From contig JAUIAV010000001.1 of assembly GCA_030425195.1 (NCBI GenBank), forward strand, positions 62,001-126,000: DNA of 64,000 nt, given 5' to 3'. The stretch's first letter is position 1. Every line of letters starts with the position of its first letter. The notes beneath the pieces were generated by a model. That model saw nothing but the letters and a program-made list of their open reading frames with translations, ran no database searches and was not told the DNA's origin. The stretch comes from Gammaproteobacteria bacterium (lineage in GTDB: Bacteria; Pseudomonadota; Gammaproteobacteria; Pseudomonadales; Azotimanducaceae). Shown here one piece after another: positions 25,737-33,928 of this stretch. The translations under genes were made by a program, and so were the position numbers.

Positions 25737-26936
25737 TTAGTTCTGCGCCACCCGATCGACGCCTACCGTCCCGGAAGACAGCAGCGTCCGGCGGCGTGCT
25801 TCGTCATAGCCGAGTGATTCGAGAATCTCCCCGCTGTGCTGCCCGAGCCGAGGCGCAGGGCCCGATATTCCGCCCGGGCTGTCGCTGAAGCGGGCTGCCG
25901 GCACCGCCTGGCGGACTTCGCCGAATCCTTCGTACTCGATCCGGGCAACGGAGCCGTTGACCCGGATCTGTTCGTGATCGAGCAGTTCCATCCGGGTCAG
26001 CAGCGGCGCACTGGGCACATCGTTGGCGTCCAGCCTGGCGAGAATCTCGTCCCGCGGCCATCGGGCAATCTCCCCGGCCATGATGCGCTTCCGCTCTTCG
26101 GCGTGCCGGCCGCGTGCCTGCGGGGTGGCGAAGCGCTCGTCATCGATCAGGTCTTCCCGGTCGAGGGCCCGGCAGAGGCCCGACCACTCGCTGTCGGATA
26201 TGGCACCCGCGGTGAGATAACCGTCCTCTGCCTCGAACACCAGATCCATGGTGCCCTGCCCCCGGGTCACGTCGTACTCGTTGTCCGCATAGGTGAGTCC
26301 GCCCATGCCTTCGGGCCAGAAAAAGGCGAGCATGGTCTCGAGCATGGACAGCCGGATGTGCTGGCCTCTGCCCGTGCGCTCCCTGTGAAAAAGGGCGGAG
26401 GAGATGGCCTGGGCAGCCGTCACCGACGTGACCTTGTCCGCGATGATGATGCGGAACATGGCAGGCCGGCCCGTTTCCCGGTTGGCCTGAATGTCGGTCG
26501 CTCCCGAAAGCGCCTGAATCACCGGATCGTAGACCCGTTTGTGCGCGTAGGGCCCCTGATCGCCGAAGCCGCTGATGGACACATAGAGAATCCGCTCGTT
26601 GAGGGCGCGGACCTCCGTCTCACCGAATCCCATCCGTTCCATGGCGCCGGGTCTGAAATTCTGAATGAGCACGTCCGTCTGACGGATCAGATCTCTCAGC
26701 ACCGCCCTGCCCGCCTCCTGCTTCAGATCCAGGACGATGGACCGCTTACCCCGGTTGCAGGAGAAGAACATGGGTGTCACGCCGTTGTGTGGCGCACCCA
26801 GATGACGCATCTGCTCGCCGCCCGGCGGCTCCACCTTGATCACGTCCGCGCCCTGATCGGCCAGCATCATGGCGGCGACCGGACCCGAGACCATGGTGGT
26901 CAGATCCAGCACGCGGATTCCGGTCAGTGGTCCCAT
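25737..26936 (-). CDS. Class III CoA-transferase (CaiB/BaiF family)
   Basis: CoA-transferase of 399 residues. The ATG at 26936 overlaps the GST gene's end region (TGAGCATG) and is where the family begins (GPLTGIRVLDLT). Conserved phrases include ADVIKVEPPGG, NRGKRSIVLDLK, QNFRPGAMERMG and VYDPVIQALSG, in which the Asp is the residue that forms the acyl-aspartyl intermediate. It moves CoA from an acyl-CoA donor to a carboxylic acid, or, in the racemase branch, epimerises alpha-methylacyl-CoA. With the neighbouring GST, SDR and amidase it would activate an acid for breakdown. The acid is unknown. Confidence 0.92.
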   Translation of the reverse strand: MGPLTGIRVLDLTTMVSGPVAAMMLADQGADVIKVEPPGGEQMRHLGAPHNGVTPMFFSCNRGKRSIVLDLKQEAGRAVLRDLIRQTDVLIQNFRPGAMERMGFGETEVRALNERILYVSISGFGDQGPYAHKRVYDPVIQALSGATDIQANRETGRPAMFRIIIADKVTSVTAAQAISSALFHRERTGRGQHIRLSMLETMLAFFWPEGMGGLTYADNEYDVTRGQGTMDLVFEAEDGYLTAGAISDSEWSGLCRALDREDLIDDERFATPQARGRHAEERKRIMAGEIARWPRDEILARLDANDVPSAPLLTRMELLDHEQIRVNGSVARIEYEGFGEVRQAVPAARFSDSPGGISGPAPRLGQHSGEILESLGYDEARRRTLLSSGTVGVDRVAQN

Positions 26937-26938
26937 GC

Positions 26939-27586
26939 TCAGGCTCCCTGATTGAAATTGACGTTCATAGCGCGCCGGTAGGCTTCGCGGCGGCCGATCC
27001 GCTCCCGGTAGGCCATCAGACCCCGTGGAATCTCCAGCCCATAGACATGGGCCCAGTCGAGACAGGTCATCAGCAGCACGTCGGCAATCCCGAAACCACC
27101 GGCCATGATGTGGTCCCGGCCGCACATCTGCCCATCCACCACGCTCAGATGTTTCATTGCGTAGTCCCTGGCGCCGGATACCGCGGCCGGCGCCTCGCCA
27201 TAGATGTGAGCGAGATCCCGGTGCCGGCGCATCACGTAAAGACTGGTTTCATCCAGCTCGCCATACAGATAGCAGCACCACTCGTCTTCTCTGGCTGCCT
27301 CCTGCGGCGTGGCCGGACGGTAGATGGCGGCTCCGGGATGGCTGGCGATCAGGTACCGGCAGATGGCCAGGCTTTCGGTGAGCCGGAAGTCGCCTTCCAG
27401 CATGGCCGGGATCTTCTGTTTGGGATTCAGACGGGTGAAGTCTTCCGTCTGTGTTTCCCCCGTCCTCGGCCCGATGGGCATCAGCTCATAGGGAATCCCC
27501 AGCTCTTCCGCAACCCAGATCGGCCGCAGCGTCCTGCTCGTACCGGCTCCCCAGAAACTGATCACCGGACCCGTCCGCTCTGCCAT
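26939..27586 (-). CDS. Glutathione S-transferase family protein
   Basis: GST-fold protein of 215 residues from the ATG at 27586, which follows GGAGACGGAG; the longer frame runs into AT-rich intergenic DNA. N-terminal thioredoxin-like domain: SFWGAGTSRTLRPIWVAEELG, NPKQKIPAMLEGDFRLTESLAICRYL with the cis-Pro and the Glu-Ser pair that binds glutathione; helical C-terminal domain with GFGIADVLLMTCLDWA. It is the first gene of a minus-strand operon with CoA-transferase and the atypical SDR, and divergent from the LysR regulator, which probably controls it. Confidence 0.9.
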   Translation of the reverse strand: MAERTGPVISFWGAGTSRTLRPIWVAEELGIPYELMPIGPRTGETQTEDFTRLNPKQKIPAMLEGDFRLTESLAICRYLIASHPGAAIYRPATPQEAAREDEWCCYLYGELDETSLYVMRRHRDLAHIYGEAPAAVSGARDYAMKHLSVVDGQMCGRDHIMAGGFGIADVLLMTCLDWAHVYGLEIPRGLMAYRERIGRREAYRRAMNVNFNQGA

Positions 27587-27651
27587 CGCTCCGTCTCCGC
27601 ATCCTTTCGGCCAATCTACGCGCCGCCTGATAGAAAAGAAAATGAATATAT

Positions 27652-27669
27652 ATTTGTTCTCTACCAAAT
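27652..27669. promoter_or_regulatory. AT-rich inverted repeat, candidate LysR operator
   Basis: In the 157-base gap between the divergent GST and LysR genes a stretch of about 60 bases is strikingly AT-rich compared with the rest of the window. It contains ATTTG-N8-CAAAT, an interrupted dyad of the size that LysR-type regulators bind next to divergent target promoters. Assignment rests on position and symmetry only. Confidence 0.45.
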
Positions 27670-27743
27670 TTTATGAATACTACTTTCTGACTACCCAGGA
27701 TGGCGCGTGCGCCCGACGTCGCACGGGATCGTACCCAAGCCGC

Positions 27744-28619
27744 ATGGAAACCGCCGACATCACTCTCATCCGGACCCTCTCCGACCACGGCAGCATCACC
27801 CGGGCTGCCGAGGTCCTCCACCAGTCCCAGCCCACGGTGAGCCGGAAACTGACCCGGCTGGAAACCCGGCTGAACACGGTCCTGTTTCACCGTTCTCCCA
27901 CCGGGCTGGTACCCACGGCGATCGCCCGCTACATCCTCGATGCATCCGCCCCGCTGGAAACCGAGCTCCGGAAGATCGAGCGCCACGTGGAGCAGATGAC
28001 CCAGCTCGAAACCGGCGAGGTCCGCCTGGGTGTGGGGCCCATCATCGAGCAGGTCCTGTTGCCGGAGGTGCTCGGCCGGTTCGTCGCCGAAACCGGCGGC
28101 GTGCGCATTTCCACCGTGACCGACCACGCCGACACCCTCCTCGCCCTGCTCGAGGATGGCTCCCTCGATCTGATCGCCGGACCCTTCCGGGCCGGCGACC
28201 ACCCGCATCTGGTCGGCCATCCTCTGGTCCGGGACCGCCTGGTGACGGTGGCCCGGGCGGAACACCCTCTGTTCCGGGAATCGGGGAAGCACGCCCGGGA
28301 CTACCCGCTGGCGGCCCCGCTCCCTCAGGGCTCGCTGTCCAGCCGGGATCAGCGGATCCCCGAGAACCAGCGGATCGCCAGCGACAACTATCCACTCCTG
28401 GTCCGGGTGGCGCTGTCCAGTGACTGTGTGTGCCGCGGTCCCCGGTCCGTGTTCGAGCGTTCCCTCGAGCACGGCGAGCTGAAGGAAGTGGCAACGCGAC
28501 GCTCGGTGATCTGGCAGAGCGCCTGCCTGCTGCGGCCGGAATCGGCGGAGGCACCGCTGGTCAGGCTGCTCGTCCGCTTGCTGGTGGAAGGGAGTAGGCA
28601 GTATGGTCGCCGGTCCTGA
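27744..28619 (+). CDS. LysR-family transcriptional regulator
   Basis: Regulator of 291 residues from the ATG at 27744. The N-terminal winged helix (about 5-65) has the LysR pattern ADITLIRTLSDHGSITRAAE, HQSQPTVSRKLTRLE and TVLFHRSPTGLVPTA. The C-terminal part has the two-lobed substrate-binding fold (GEVRLGVG, DGSLDLIAGP). It is divergent from the GST-CoA-transferase-SDR operon and overlaps nothing, the common arrangement in which the regulator responds to a pathway intermediate and activates the divergent operon. The SDR gene 31 bases downstream could share its transcript. Confidence 0.92.
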   Translation: METADITLIRTLSDHGSITRAAEVLHQSQPTVSRKLTRLETRLNTVLFHRSPTGLVPTAIARYILDASAPLETELRKIERHVEQMTQLETGEVRLGVGPIIEQVLLPEVLGRFVAETGGVRISTVTDHADTLLALLEDGSLDLIAGPFRAGDHPHLVGHPLVRDRLVTVARAEHPLFRESGKHARDYPLAAPLPQGSLSSRDQRIPENQRIASDNYPLLVRVALSSDCVCRGPRSVFERSLEHGELKEVATRRSVIWQSACLLRPESAEAPLVRLLVRLLVEGSRQYGRRS

Positions 28620-28650
28620 CATCACATCTCAGATTAACCAAGGGGGAAGC

Positions 28651-29643
28651 ATGAAAGAGTTCGCAGGCCGGCTGGCGGTAGTCACCGGCGGCGGGACCGG
28701 TATGGGACGGGAACTCTGTCTGGAGCTCGCCAGGCTCGGCGCCAATCTGGCGCTGTGCGACGTCTCCGCCGAGAATATGGCCGAAACCCGGCAGCTCTGC
28801 CTCGGCATCGACGATTCGCTGACGGTGAGCACCCACCTGTGTGACGTATCGAACGAGGAGCAGGTGCTCGGCTTCCGCGATGGCGTGCTCGCCGAGCACG
28901 GCACCGACCATATCCATCTGCTCTTCAACAATGCGGGCATCGGCGGCGGTGGCAGCTTCGTGCTCGACGAGCGGGACCACTGGGAGAAGACGTTCAACGT
29001 CTGCTGGTTCGGCGTCTACTACTGTGCCCGGGCGTTTCTGCCGGCGCTGATGGCCGCGGAAGAAGCGCATCTGGTGAACACGTCCAGCATCAACGGCTTC
29101 TGGGCATCCCTCGGTCCGGATACGCCGCACACCGCTTACTCCGCGGCCAAATTCGCCGTGAAGGGTTTCTCCGAAGCGCTGATCACCGATCTGGCCATCA
29201 ATGCCCCGCACGTGAAGGTTTCCGTCGTGATGCCCGGTCACATCGGCACCCAGATCGTCGCCAACAGCCTGGCGTTCCTCGGCCGCGACCCTGCCGCCCT
29301 GGGGAGCGACGATATCGAGGAGGTGCGTCAGCAGCTGGCGGACGCAGGTCTGCCGGTGGGGAATCTGCCGGACGACGACATCCGGGCGCTGATCGCTCAG
29401 CAGGCACAGGCCTTCGAGTCGGAAGCCCCCACCACGGCGGCTACCGCGGCCCAGGTCATCCTGGACGGGGTGAAGCACGACCGCTGGCGGATCCTGGTCG
29501 GGGAAGATGCTCTGGTGGTGGACGCTGCGGTCCGCGCCGAGCCGGAACGGGCTTACGACCGCGCATTCACCGAGGAGCTTCTCGCCCGCGGCCACTTCGC
29601 CGCCCTGATTCAGACTGCCGGGAGCGCGGCAACAGCGACCTGA
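28651..29643 (+). CDS. Short-chain dehydrogenase/reductase
   Basis: NAD(P)-dependent oxidoreductase of 330 residues, longer than the usual 250 because of a C-terminal extension after about 255. The ATG at 28651 follows AGGGGG by five bases. Cofactor motif TGGGTGMG, structural NNAG, catalytic Ser in NTSSINGF and YSAAK are all present. The D in LALCDVSAE after the second strand suggests NAD rather than NADP. It follows the LysR gene on the same strand and ends 13 bases before the convergent zinc-ribbon gene. Substrate unknown; oxidation of a hydroxy group in the neighbouring CoA-linked pathway is possible. Confidence 0.92.
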   Translation: MKEFAGRLAVVTGGGTGMGRELCLELARLGANLALCDVSAENMAETRQLCLGIDDSLTVSTHLCDVSNEEQVLGFRDGVLAEHGTDHIHLLFNNAGIGGGGSFVLDERDHWEKTFNVCWFGVYYCARAFLPALMAAEEAHLVNTSSINGFWASLGPDTPHTAYSAAKFAVKGFSEALITDLAINAPHVKVSVVMPGHIGTQIVANSLAFLGRDPAALGSDDIEEVRQQLADAGLPVGNLPDDDIRALIAQQAQAFESEAPTTAATAAQVILDGVKHDRWRILVGEDALVVDAAVRAEPERAYDRAFTEELLARGHFAALIQTAGSAATAT

Positions 29644-29656
29644 CGGAGTGCCCTGC

Positions 29657-29869
29657 TCAGGTGATGGTGACCCAGCCGTCGCAGCCGGGACAGTGAGTGA
29701 GCCGCACCTGGCGCGGCTCACCACCGGGACCGAGGGGTGGAAACTCCCGCACCTCCAGTGGCAGCCGGCCGGCGTCAAAAGGAAACTTCAGGCGGCAGCC
29801 CGGGCATTTGAGCAGCGTTCCGTTCAGGCGGGCGGGTTCCGCGCCGGCCGTCCGATCACCGTTTTCCAT
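29657..29869 (-). CDS. Small zinc-ribbon protein
   Basis: A 70-residue protein, found by reading the end of a long minus-strand frame: only its last part looks like a protein. It has two CPGC knuckles (KCPGC at 21-25 and HCPGC at 59-63) separated by about 35 residues with LKFPFD and REFPPLGPGG, the layout of a zinc ribbon similar to the MJ0042/zinc-finger type that starts many bacterial proteins. The ATG at 29869 lies 12 bases after the stop codon of the exported agmatinase-like gene, so it is likely translated from the same mRNA. The role is unknown; metal or nucleic acid binding is inferred from the cysteines. Confidence 0.6.
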   Translation of the reverse strand: MENGDRTAGAEPARLNGTLLKCPGCRLKFPFDAGRLPLEVREFPPLGPGGEPRQVRLTHCPGCDGWVTIT

Positions 29870-29880
29870 TCTTCGTTCGA

Positions 29881-31338
29881 TCAACGCGCTCCGGAAGCGT
29901 AGTCCGGATCGACTTCCTCTGACCTGCCGGCCTTTCTCGCCTCGGTCCCGGCCTCCGGCTGCATGTGTTCCGTCGAGACCTCGGAGAGAAAGTGCGGCTG
30001 CGTGATGCCCTTCTTGCGCATGGCCACACCCGTGAGACAGGCATGCAGGATGAAATTTCCGTTCAGGGCCGAACGGTAAGTGTTGTCCAGCAGCGGATCC
30101 AGCTCCACGAGCTCGAATCCCACCAGATCGTTTTCCGCACAGAGCCGGCGAACGATCGGGATGGCTTCGCGCATGGTCAGCCCCCCCGGCACGGGCGTTC
30201 CGGTACCCGGCACGAAGGCAGGATCCAGCACGTCCACATCGAAGGAGACATAGATGGCCTTGCCGTCCTCGCGCGCTTCCGCGAGGGCCTGGCTCATCAC
30301 GGCTTCCCAGCCTCTCTTCTCGATCTCCGCCATGGTGTGATACCGCAGTCCGTTCTCCCGCATCCAGTCGAAGCCCCACTTCCCGGGCCAGGAACCGCGA
30401 AGACCCACCTGGATGTAGTTTTCGCCTTTCACGTGGCCTTCCTTGATCACCCGATACACCGGCTGACCGTGATCGATCAGATGCGAGTCCGGAGAGCCTG
30501 CATCGAAATGTGAATCGAAATGCACCACCCCGAAGCTGCCCTTGCCATGCACATCGGCGAGTGCCGCGATGTCCGGATAGGCCAGGCTGTGATCGCCTCC
30601 GACGATGAACGGGATGGTGCCGGTCTCGGCAATCTCCCGGACCCGTTCCCGGACGTGGCGCACCGTCCGTTCCGTGCTCATGTTGTCGATGGCGATGTCC
30701 CCGTAGTCGACGATGGTGAGCTCCCTCGATGGATTGACCATGGTGTACATGTCATTGCCGCCGGCACCGTATTCATTACGCATCGCCTGCGGCCCGAAGC
30801 CCTGGCCGCGATAGTAGGAGCCCATGTCCAGGGGTGCTCCGACGATGGCCACATCCACTTCTCCGGCAATCAGGTCCTCGGGATAGACGGCCACCGGCGC
30901 TCCGGCGAAGGTACGGATCCCGTAGTAGCCCTGATAGCCGGCGTAGTAGCTCAGATAGAAGGGTCCCGGTTCTCTGGCCGGGTTGAAGCTCCTGGGACGC
31001 TTCACCTTCCAGTCGTTGAAACGCTCCGACTCGGTATCCAGCGGGATGGATGCCAGATCCCGATCAGGGTTGAACTTCGACTCCTCGATCACCGTCATCA
31101 TGCCGTCGATGAACGCCGCGACCTCTTCTGCCGACCGTCCCTTCAGACGCCTGATCAGCTTCTCCCGGGTTCCGACGAAGTCCTCGGCGTCTTCCGAGAG
31201 GAAGAACGCCTTCTGTTCGCTGGAGAGCCCGTCGACGATGCGTTCGAGCTCCGGCGGCAACGCGGGTGCCTCCTGTGCGAAAGCGACCGGCGTCGCAAAC
31301 AGACACAGCAGCAGGACAATGAACGATCGTATTCCCAC
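29881..31338 (-). CDS. Exported agmatinase/arginase-family ureohydrolase
   Basis: Ureohydrolase-fold enzyme of 485 residues. A GTG at 31338 with GGAGG eight bases upstream is chosen over the GTG at 31377, because the signal peptide (IRSFIVLLLCLFATPVAFA) then starts directly. About 130 residues of mostly charged sequence precede the catalytic domain, far more than in cytoplasmic agmatinases (about 300 residues total). Metal ligands of the binuclear Mn site are present: GGDHS, HFDSHFD and SFDVDVLDP; AHxD is HFDSHFD here, with Ser for Ala. The mature enzyme should be periplasmic, releasing urea from a guanidino compound there. A known exported homologue with assigned substrate does not come to mind. 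Confidence 0.87.
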   Translation of the reverse strand: MGIRSFIVLLLCLFATPVAFAQEAPALPPELERIVDGLSSEQKAFFLSEDAEDFVGTREKLIRRLKGRSAEEVAAFIDGMMTVIEESKFNPDRDLASIPLDTESERFNDWKVKRPRSFNPAREPGPFYLSYYAGYQGYYGIRTFAGAPVAVYPEDLIAGEVDVAIVGAPLDMGSYYRGQGFGPQAMRNEYGAGGNDMYTMVNPSRELTIVDYGDIAIDNMSTERTVRHVRERVREIAETGTIPFIVGGDHSLAYPDIAALADVHGKGSFGVVHFDSHFDAGSPDSHLIDHGQPVYRVIKEGHVKGENYIQVGLRGSWPGKWGFDWMRENGLRYHTMAEIEKRGWEAVMSQALAEAREDGKAIYVSFDVDVLDPAFVPGTGTPVPGGLTMREAIPIVRRLCAENDLVGFELVELDPLLDNTYRSALNGNFILHACLTGVAMRKKGITQPHFLSEVSTEHMQPEAGTEARKAGRSEEVDPDYASGAR

Positions 31339-31492
31339 GAGTCCGGCCTCCCTCTCCAAACCCGCACTATACGCCACGTTCAGGCCGGAATTCGAAGATC
31401 GATTCCGGGCATCGGGAGTTCGAACCGCATCACAATCTGAGGAATTGCTCTGTCTTAGACTGGGCGCTTGTCATTCCGCCCGGACGGAAACC

Positions 31493-32539
31493 GTGCAGAC
31501 GAGCAGGATTCTCAACCAGCCCACCCTCGTGCGCCTGATGATCGCGATCGGGCTGCTGGTTCTGCCCGTCATTGCCTGGGTCGACTTTCAGAAGGGCTTC
31601 ATTTTCGCCGCCACCGTGGAGCTGGCCGCTGCCGCTGCGCTGCTGGGCATGATCTTTCTCATCCGCCCTCTTGGCGTGCAGCGTTCCACCCGGGTGATCC
31701 TGGTGGTCATGGCCATCCTGGCGATTCTGAGCAGCGTCGAGAAGCTCGAATCAACACCCAACTTCGCCTGGTTCACCATCATGCCGTTCCTGTACATCTC
31801 GGTGGGCGGCCTGAGGCTCGGCGTGTTTCTCACCGTGGTCCACTTTCTGTTCATCGTGACGTTCTACCTGGCATTTGCCCGAGGCGTGGTCGAATCTCTG
31901 GAGAGCGGCACCTGGCTGCAGGTGGGACTTGCCTACCTGACCGCCGCGGGTCTGGCCATCAGCTACGAGCAGGTGCAGCGTCAGCTGCGCAACCGGCTGC
32001 ACGCACTGGCGGATCACGACCCGCTCACGGGCCTCCTGAACCGTCGGGGCATGGGCAAGCGGCTCAGGGAACTGGACGGCTTTCTGCGCCGTCATCAGGT
32101 ACCCGTCACGCTCGCGCTCCTGGACATCGATCACTTCAAGAAGGTGAACGACGAGCACGGCCACGACGTGGGCGACCGGGTGCTTCAGGAGTTGAGCGCG
32201 GAGCTCAGGCGCATCTTCCGGAGCTCGGATTACATCGCCCGCTGGGGCGGTGAGGAATTTCTGGTCGCTCTGACGAACTCGAACCTGGCCGCCAGCACCG
32301 CCGTTCTCGAGCGGCTGCGCTGCGAGATCGCCGCTTCCTCCGCGTTCTCCGTGTCACCCATCACCCTCAGCATGGGGGCGACCGAGTGGACGGCGGACCT
32401 GGACCTGGCCAGCGCGCTCAAGCGGGCCGATCGGGCGTTGTACGGCGCCAAGGGCAGAGGGCGGAACGCTCTGGTGCCGGCCGGCGACTCCGATCACCCG
32501 GCCGTCTGGCCGGCGGGGGACGTCAGGGCGGCGGGCTGA
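31493..32539 (+). CDS. Membrane diguanylate cyclase (GGDEF)
   Basis: Cyclic-di-GMP synthase of 348 residues from a GTG at 31493. N-terminal half: about five or six transmembrane helices (residues 15-165) with no recognisable sensor domain. C-terminal GGDEF domain from about 180: DPLTGLLNRRG, DIDHFKKVND, active-site RWGGEEF, and CADRALY-type end (KRADRALYGAKGRGRN). The inhibitory I-site RSSD is five residues before GGEEF, so feedback by c-di-GMP is expected. The upstream frame overlaps the antisense start of the agmatinase gene and is not used. The stop lies two bases from the stop of the convergent PEP-mutase-family gene. Confidence 0.93.
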   Translation: MQTSRILNQPTLVRLMIAIGLLVLPVIAWVDFQKGFIFAATVELAAAAALLGMIFLIRPLGVQRSTRVILVVMAILAILSSVEKLESTPNFAWFTIMPFLYISVGGLRLGVFLTVVHFLFIVTFYLAFARGVVESLESGTWLQVGLAYLTAAGLAISYEQVQRQLRNRLHALADHDPLTGLLNRRGMGKRLRELDGFLRRHQVPVTLALLDIDHFKKVNDEHGHDVGDRVLQELSAELRRIFRSSDYIARWGGEEFLVALTNSNLAASTAVLERLRCEIAASSAFSVSPITLSMGATEWTADLDLASALKRADRALYGAKGRGRNALVPAGDSDHPAVWPAGDVRAAG

Positions 32540-32541
32540 TC

Positions 32542-33360
32542 TCAACCCTCCGACAGCCGGCGCTGCACCTCCGCACCCGCCTGAGCATCGGCCAGGAAGG
32601 AAAACGTTCCCCGTTCCAGCATCTCCGCACCGGCTTCGAGCAGCGGTTTCAGAGTCACCCAGGTCAGCGCCGCGCCCAGACTGATCCGCCCGGCACCGTG
32701 TGCCGCCAGATCCCGAACGGTTGCACCGGGCAGGAAGGGCACCAGCACGTTGAACGGCCGGCTCAACTCAGCCGTGAGGGCAGACAGGTCCTCGAGCCTG
32801 CGCACACCGGGCGCATAGAGGACGTCCGCACCCGCCGCTTCATAGGCTTTCAGCCGCGCGATCGTATCGTCCAGATCGTTCACACCTCGCAGCAGATTCT
32901 CCGCCCGCGCCGTGAGCTGGAACGGCAGACCCGACGCGTCGATGACCTGCCTGACCGCCGCGATGCGGTCGGCCGCGGCGGCCTGGTCGAGCAGCGTCTT
33001 CCGCGTCCGGCTGAAGTCTTCGATGGAACAGCCGGCCACTCCCGTGGCAATCAGTCGCTGGAGATTCCCGATCATTCCAGAGTCCGTTTCTGCATAACCG
33101 TCTTCGAAATCCACGCTCACGGGAATCGTGGTTGCCGCGGCCAGGGATTCGCAGTGACGCAGCTTGGCATCCAGGTCCGGCGATCCGTCCAGCTCGCCGA
33201 GCGTGAACGCGAAGCCTGCGCTCGTCGTTGCCAGCGCCCTGAAGCCCAGACTTTCCAGCAGCCGAGCCGATCCTGCGTCCCAGGGATTCGGGATGATGAA
33301 GGGGTCGCCTGAAGCGTGCAGCGCGGCCAGCTGCCGGCACCTGTCGAGCTGATCCGTCAT
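32542..33360 (-). CDS. Isocitrate lyase/PEP mutase superfamily enzyme
   Basis: Protein of 272 residues; ATG at 33360 with GGAGG eight bases upstream. It is a (beta/alpha)8 enzyme of the PEP-mutase/methylisocitrate-lyase-like group: NPWDAGSARLLESLGF near the start, PVSVDFEDGYAET with the metal-binding Asp/Glu, GCSIEDF and ADVLYAPG. The usual catalytic KKCGH of isocitrate lyase is absent, as in the oxaloacetate-decarboxylase-like and carboxyphosphonoenolpyruvate-like branches. C-C bond cleavage of a 2-hydroxy or 2-oxo acid is the likely reaction. No neighbouring gene narrows it down. Confidence 0.88.
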   Translation of the reverse strand: MTDQLDRCRQLAALHASGDPFIIPNPWDAGSARLLESLGFRALATTSAGFAFTLGELDGSPDLDAKLRHCESLAAATTIPVSVDFEDGYAETDSGMIGNLQRLIATGVAGCSIEDFSRTRKTLLDQAAAADRIAAVRQVIDASGLPFQLTARAENLLRGVNDLDDTIARLKAYEAAGADVLYAPGVRRLEDLSALTAELSRPFNVLVPFLPGATVRDLAAHGAGRISLGAALTWVTLKPLLEAGAEMLERGTFSFLADAQAGAEVQRRLSEG

Positions 33361-33441
33361 GGCTCTCTCCTCCGTGTGAAGGCTCATTTGACCTCATCGG
33401 TTAGAATTCTTCGACAAAGAGAAACGGATCCAGGGGGGAAC

Positions 33442-33915
33442 ATGAGTCAGCCTTTTCTTCTGAGCACGGCAGCCGGGCGGGTCGGTGAGCATCTCGGCAT
33501 CAGCGACTGGGTCTCCATCGATCAGATACAGGTGAACGTGTTCGGAGAGGTCACCCGATGGCGGACACCCGGACACTGCGATCCTGAGTACGCCAGAACG
33601 ACGCCCTACGGCGGCACCCTGATGCACGGTTTCCACATGGTATCCCTGCTGTCCCACTTCTACCGGGATGCCGGCCTGTGGCCTGAGGACGGCGCCTATC
33701 CCCTGAACTACGGGCTGGACAGGGTCCGGGTCCTGAAACCGGTGATCATCGGCGACGGCGTGCGGCTTCGCTCACACATCAGCCTCAAGGCCGCCGAGCC
33801 CAGGGGAAACGGCGAGCACCTGCTGACGACCTGTCACGAGATCGAGGCAGACGGTGTTCCGGACCGGGTGCTCTATGCCGAATATCTGACCTACTGGTAT
33901 CCGAAGCCTTCCTGA
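33442..33915 (+). CDS. MaoC/NodN-type hot-dog dehydratase-like protein
   Basis: Single hot-dog protein of 157 residues, ATG at 33442 after a GGGGGGA ribosome binding site. HCDPEYA...PYGGTLMHGF matches the NodN/MaoC core (usually GDxQxxHxDP...FGGxIAHGF). By eye alignment the catalytic Asp of GDxQ is replaced by Trp (TRWRTPGH) while the His is kept, so hydratase activity is uncertain and a different thioester reaction or binding role is possible. The C-terminal RVLKPVIIGDGVRLRSHI is the second half of the fold. It ends 13 bases from the convergent DUF1993 gene. Confidence 0.82.
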   Translation: MSQPFLLSTAAGRVGEHLGISDWVSIDQIQVNVFGEVTRWRTPGHCDPEYARTTPYGGTLMHGFHMVSLLSHFYRDAGLWPEDGAYPLNYGLDRVRVLKPVIIGDGVRLRSHISLKAAEPRGNGEHLLTTCHEIEADGVPDRVLYAEYLTYWYPKPS

Positions 33916-33928
33916 GGAAGGCGCCGGC

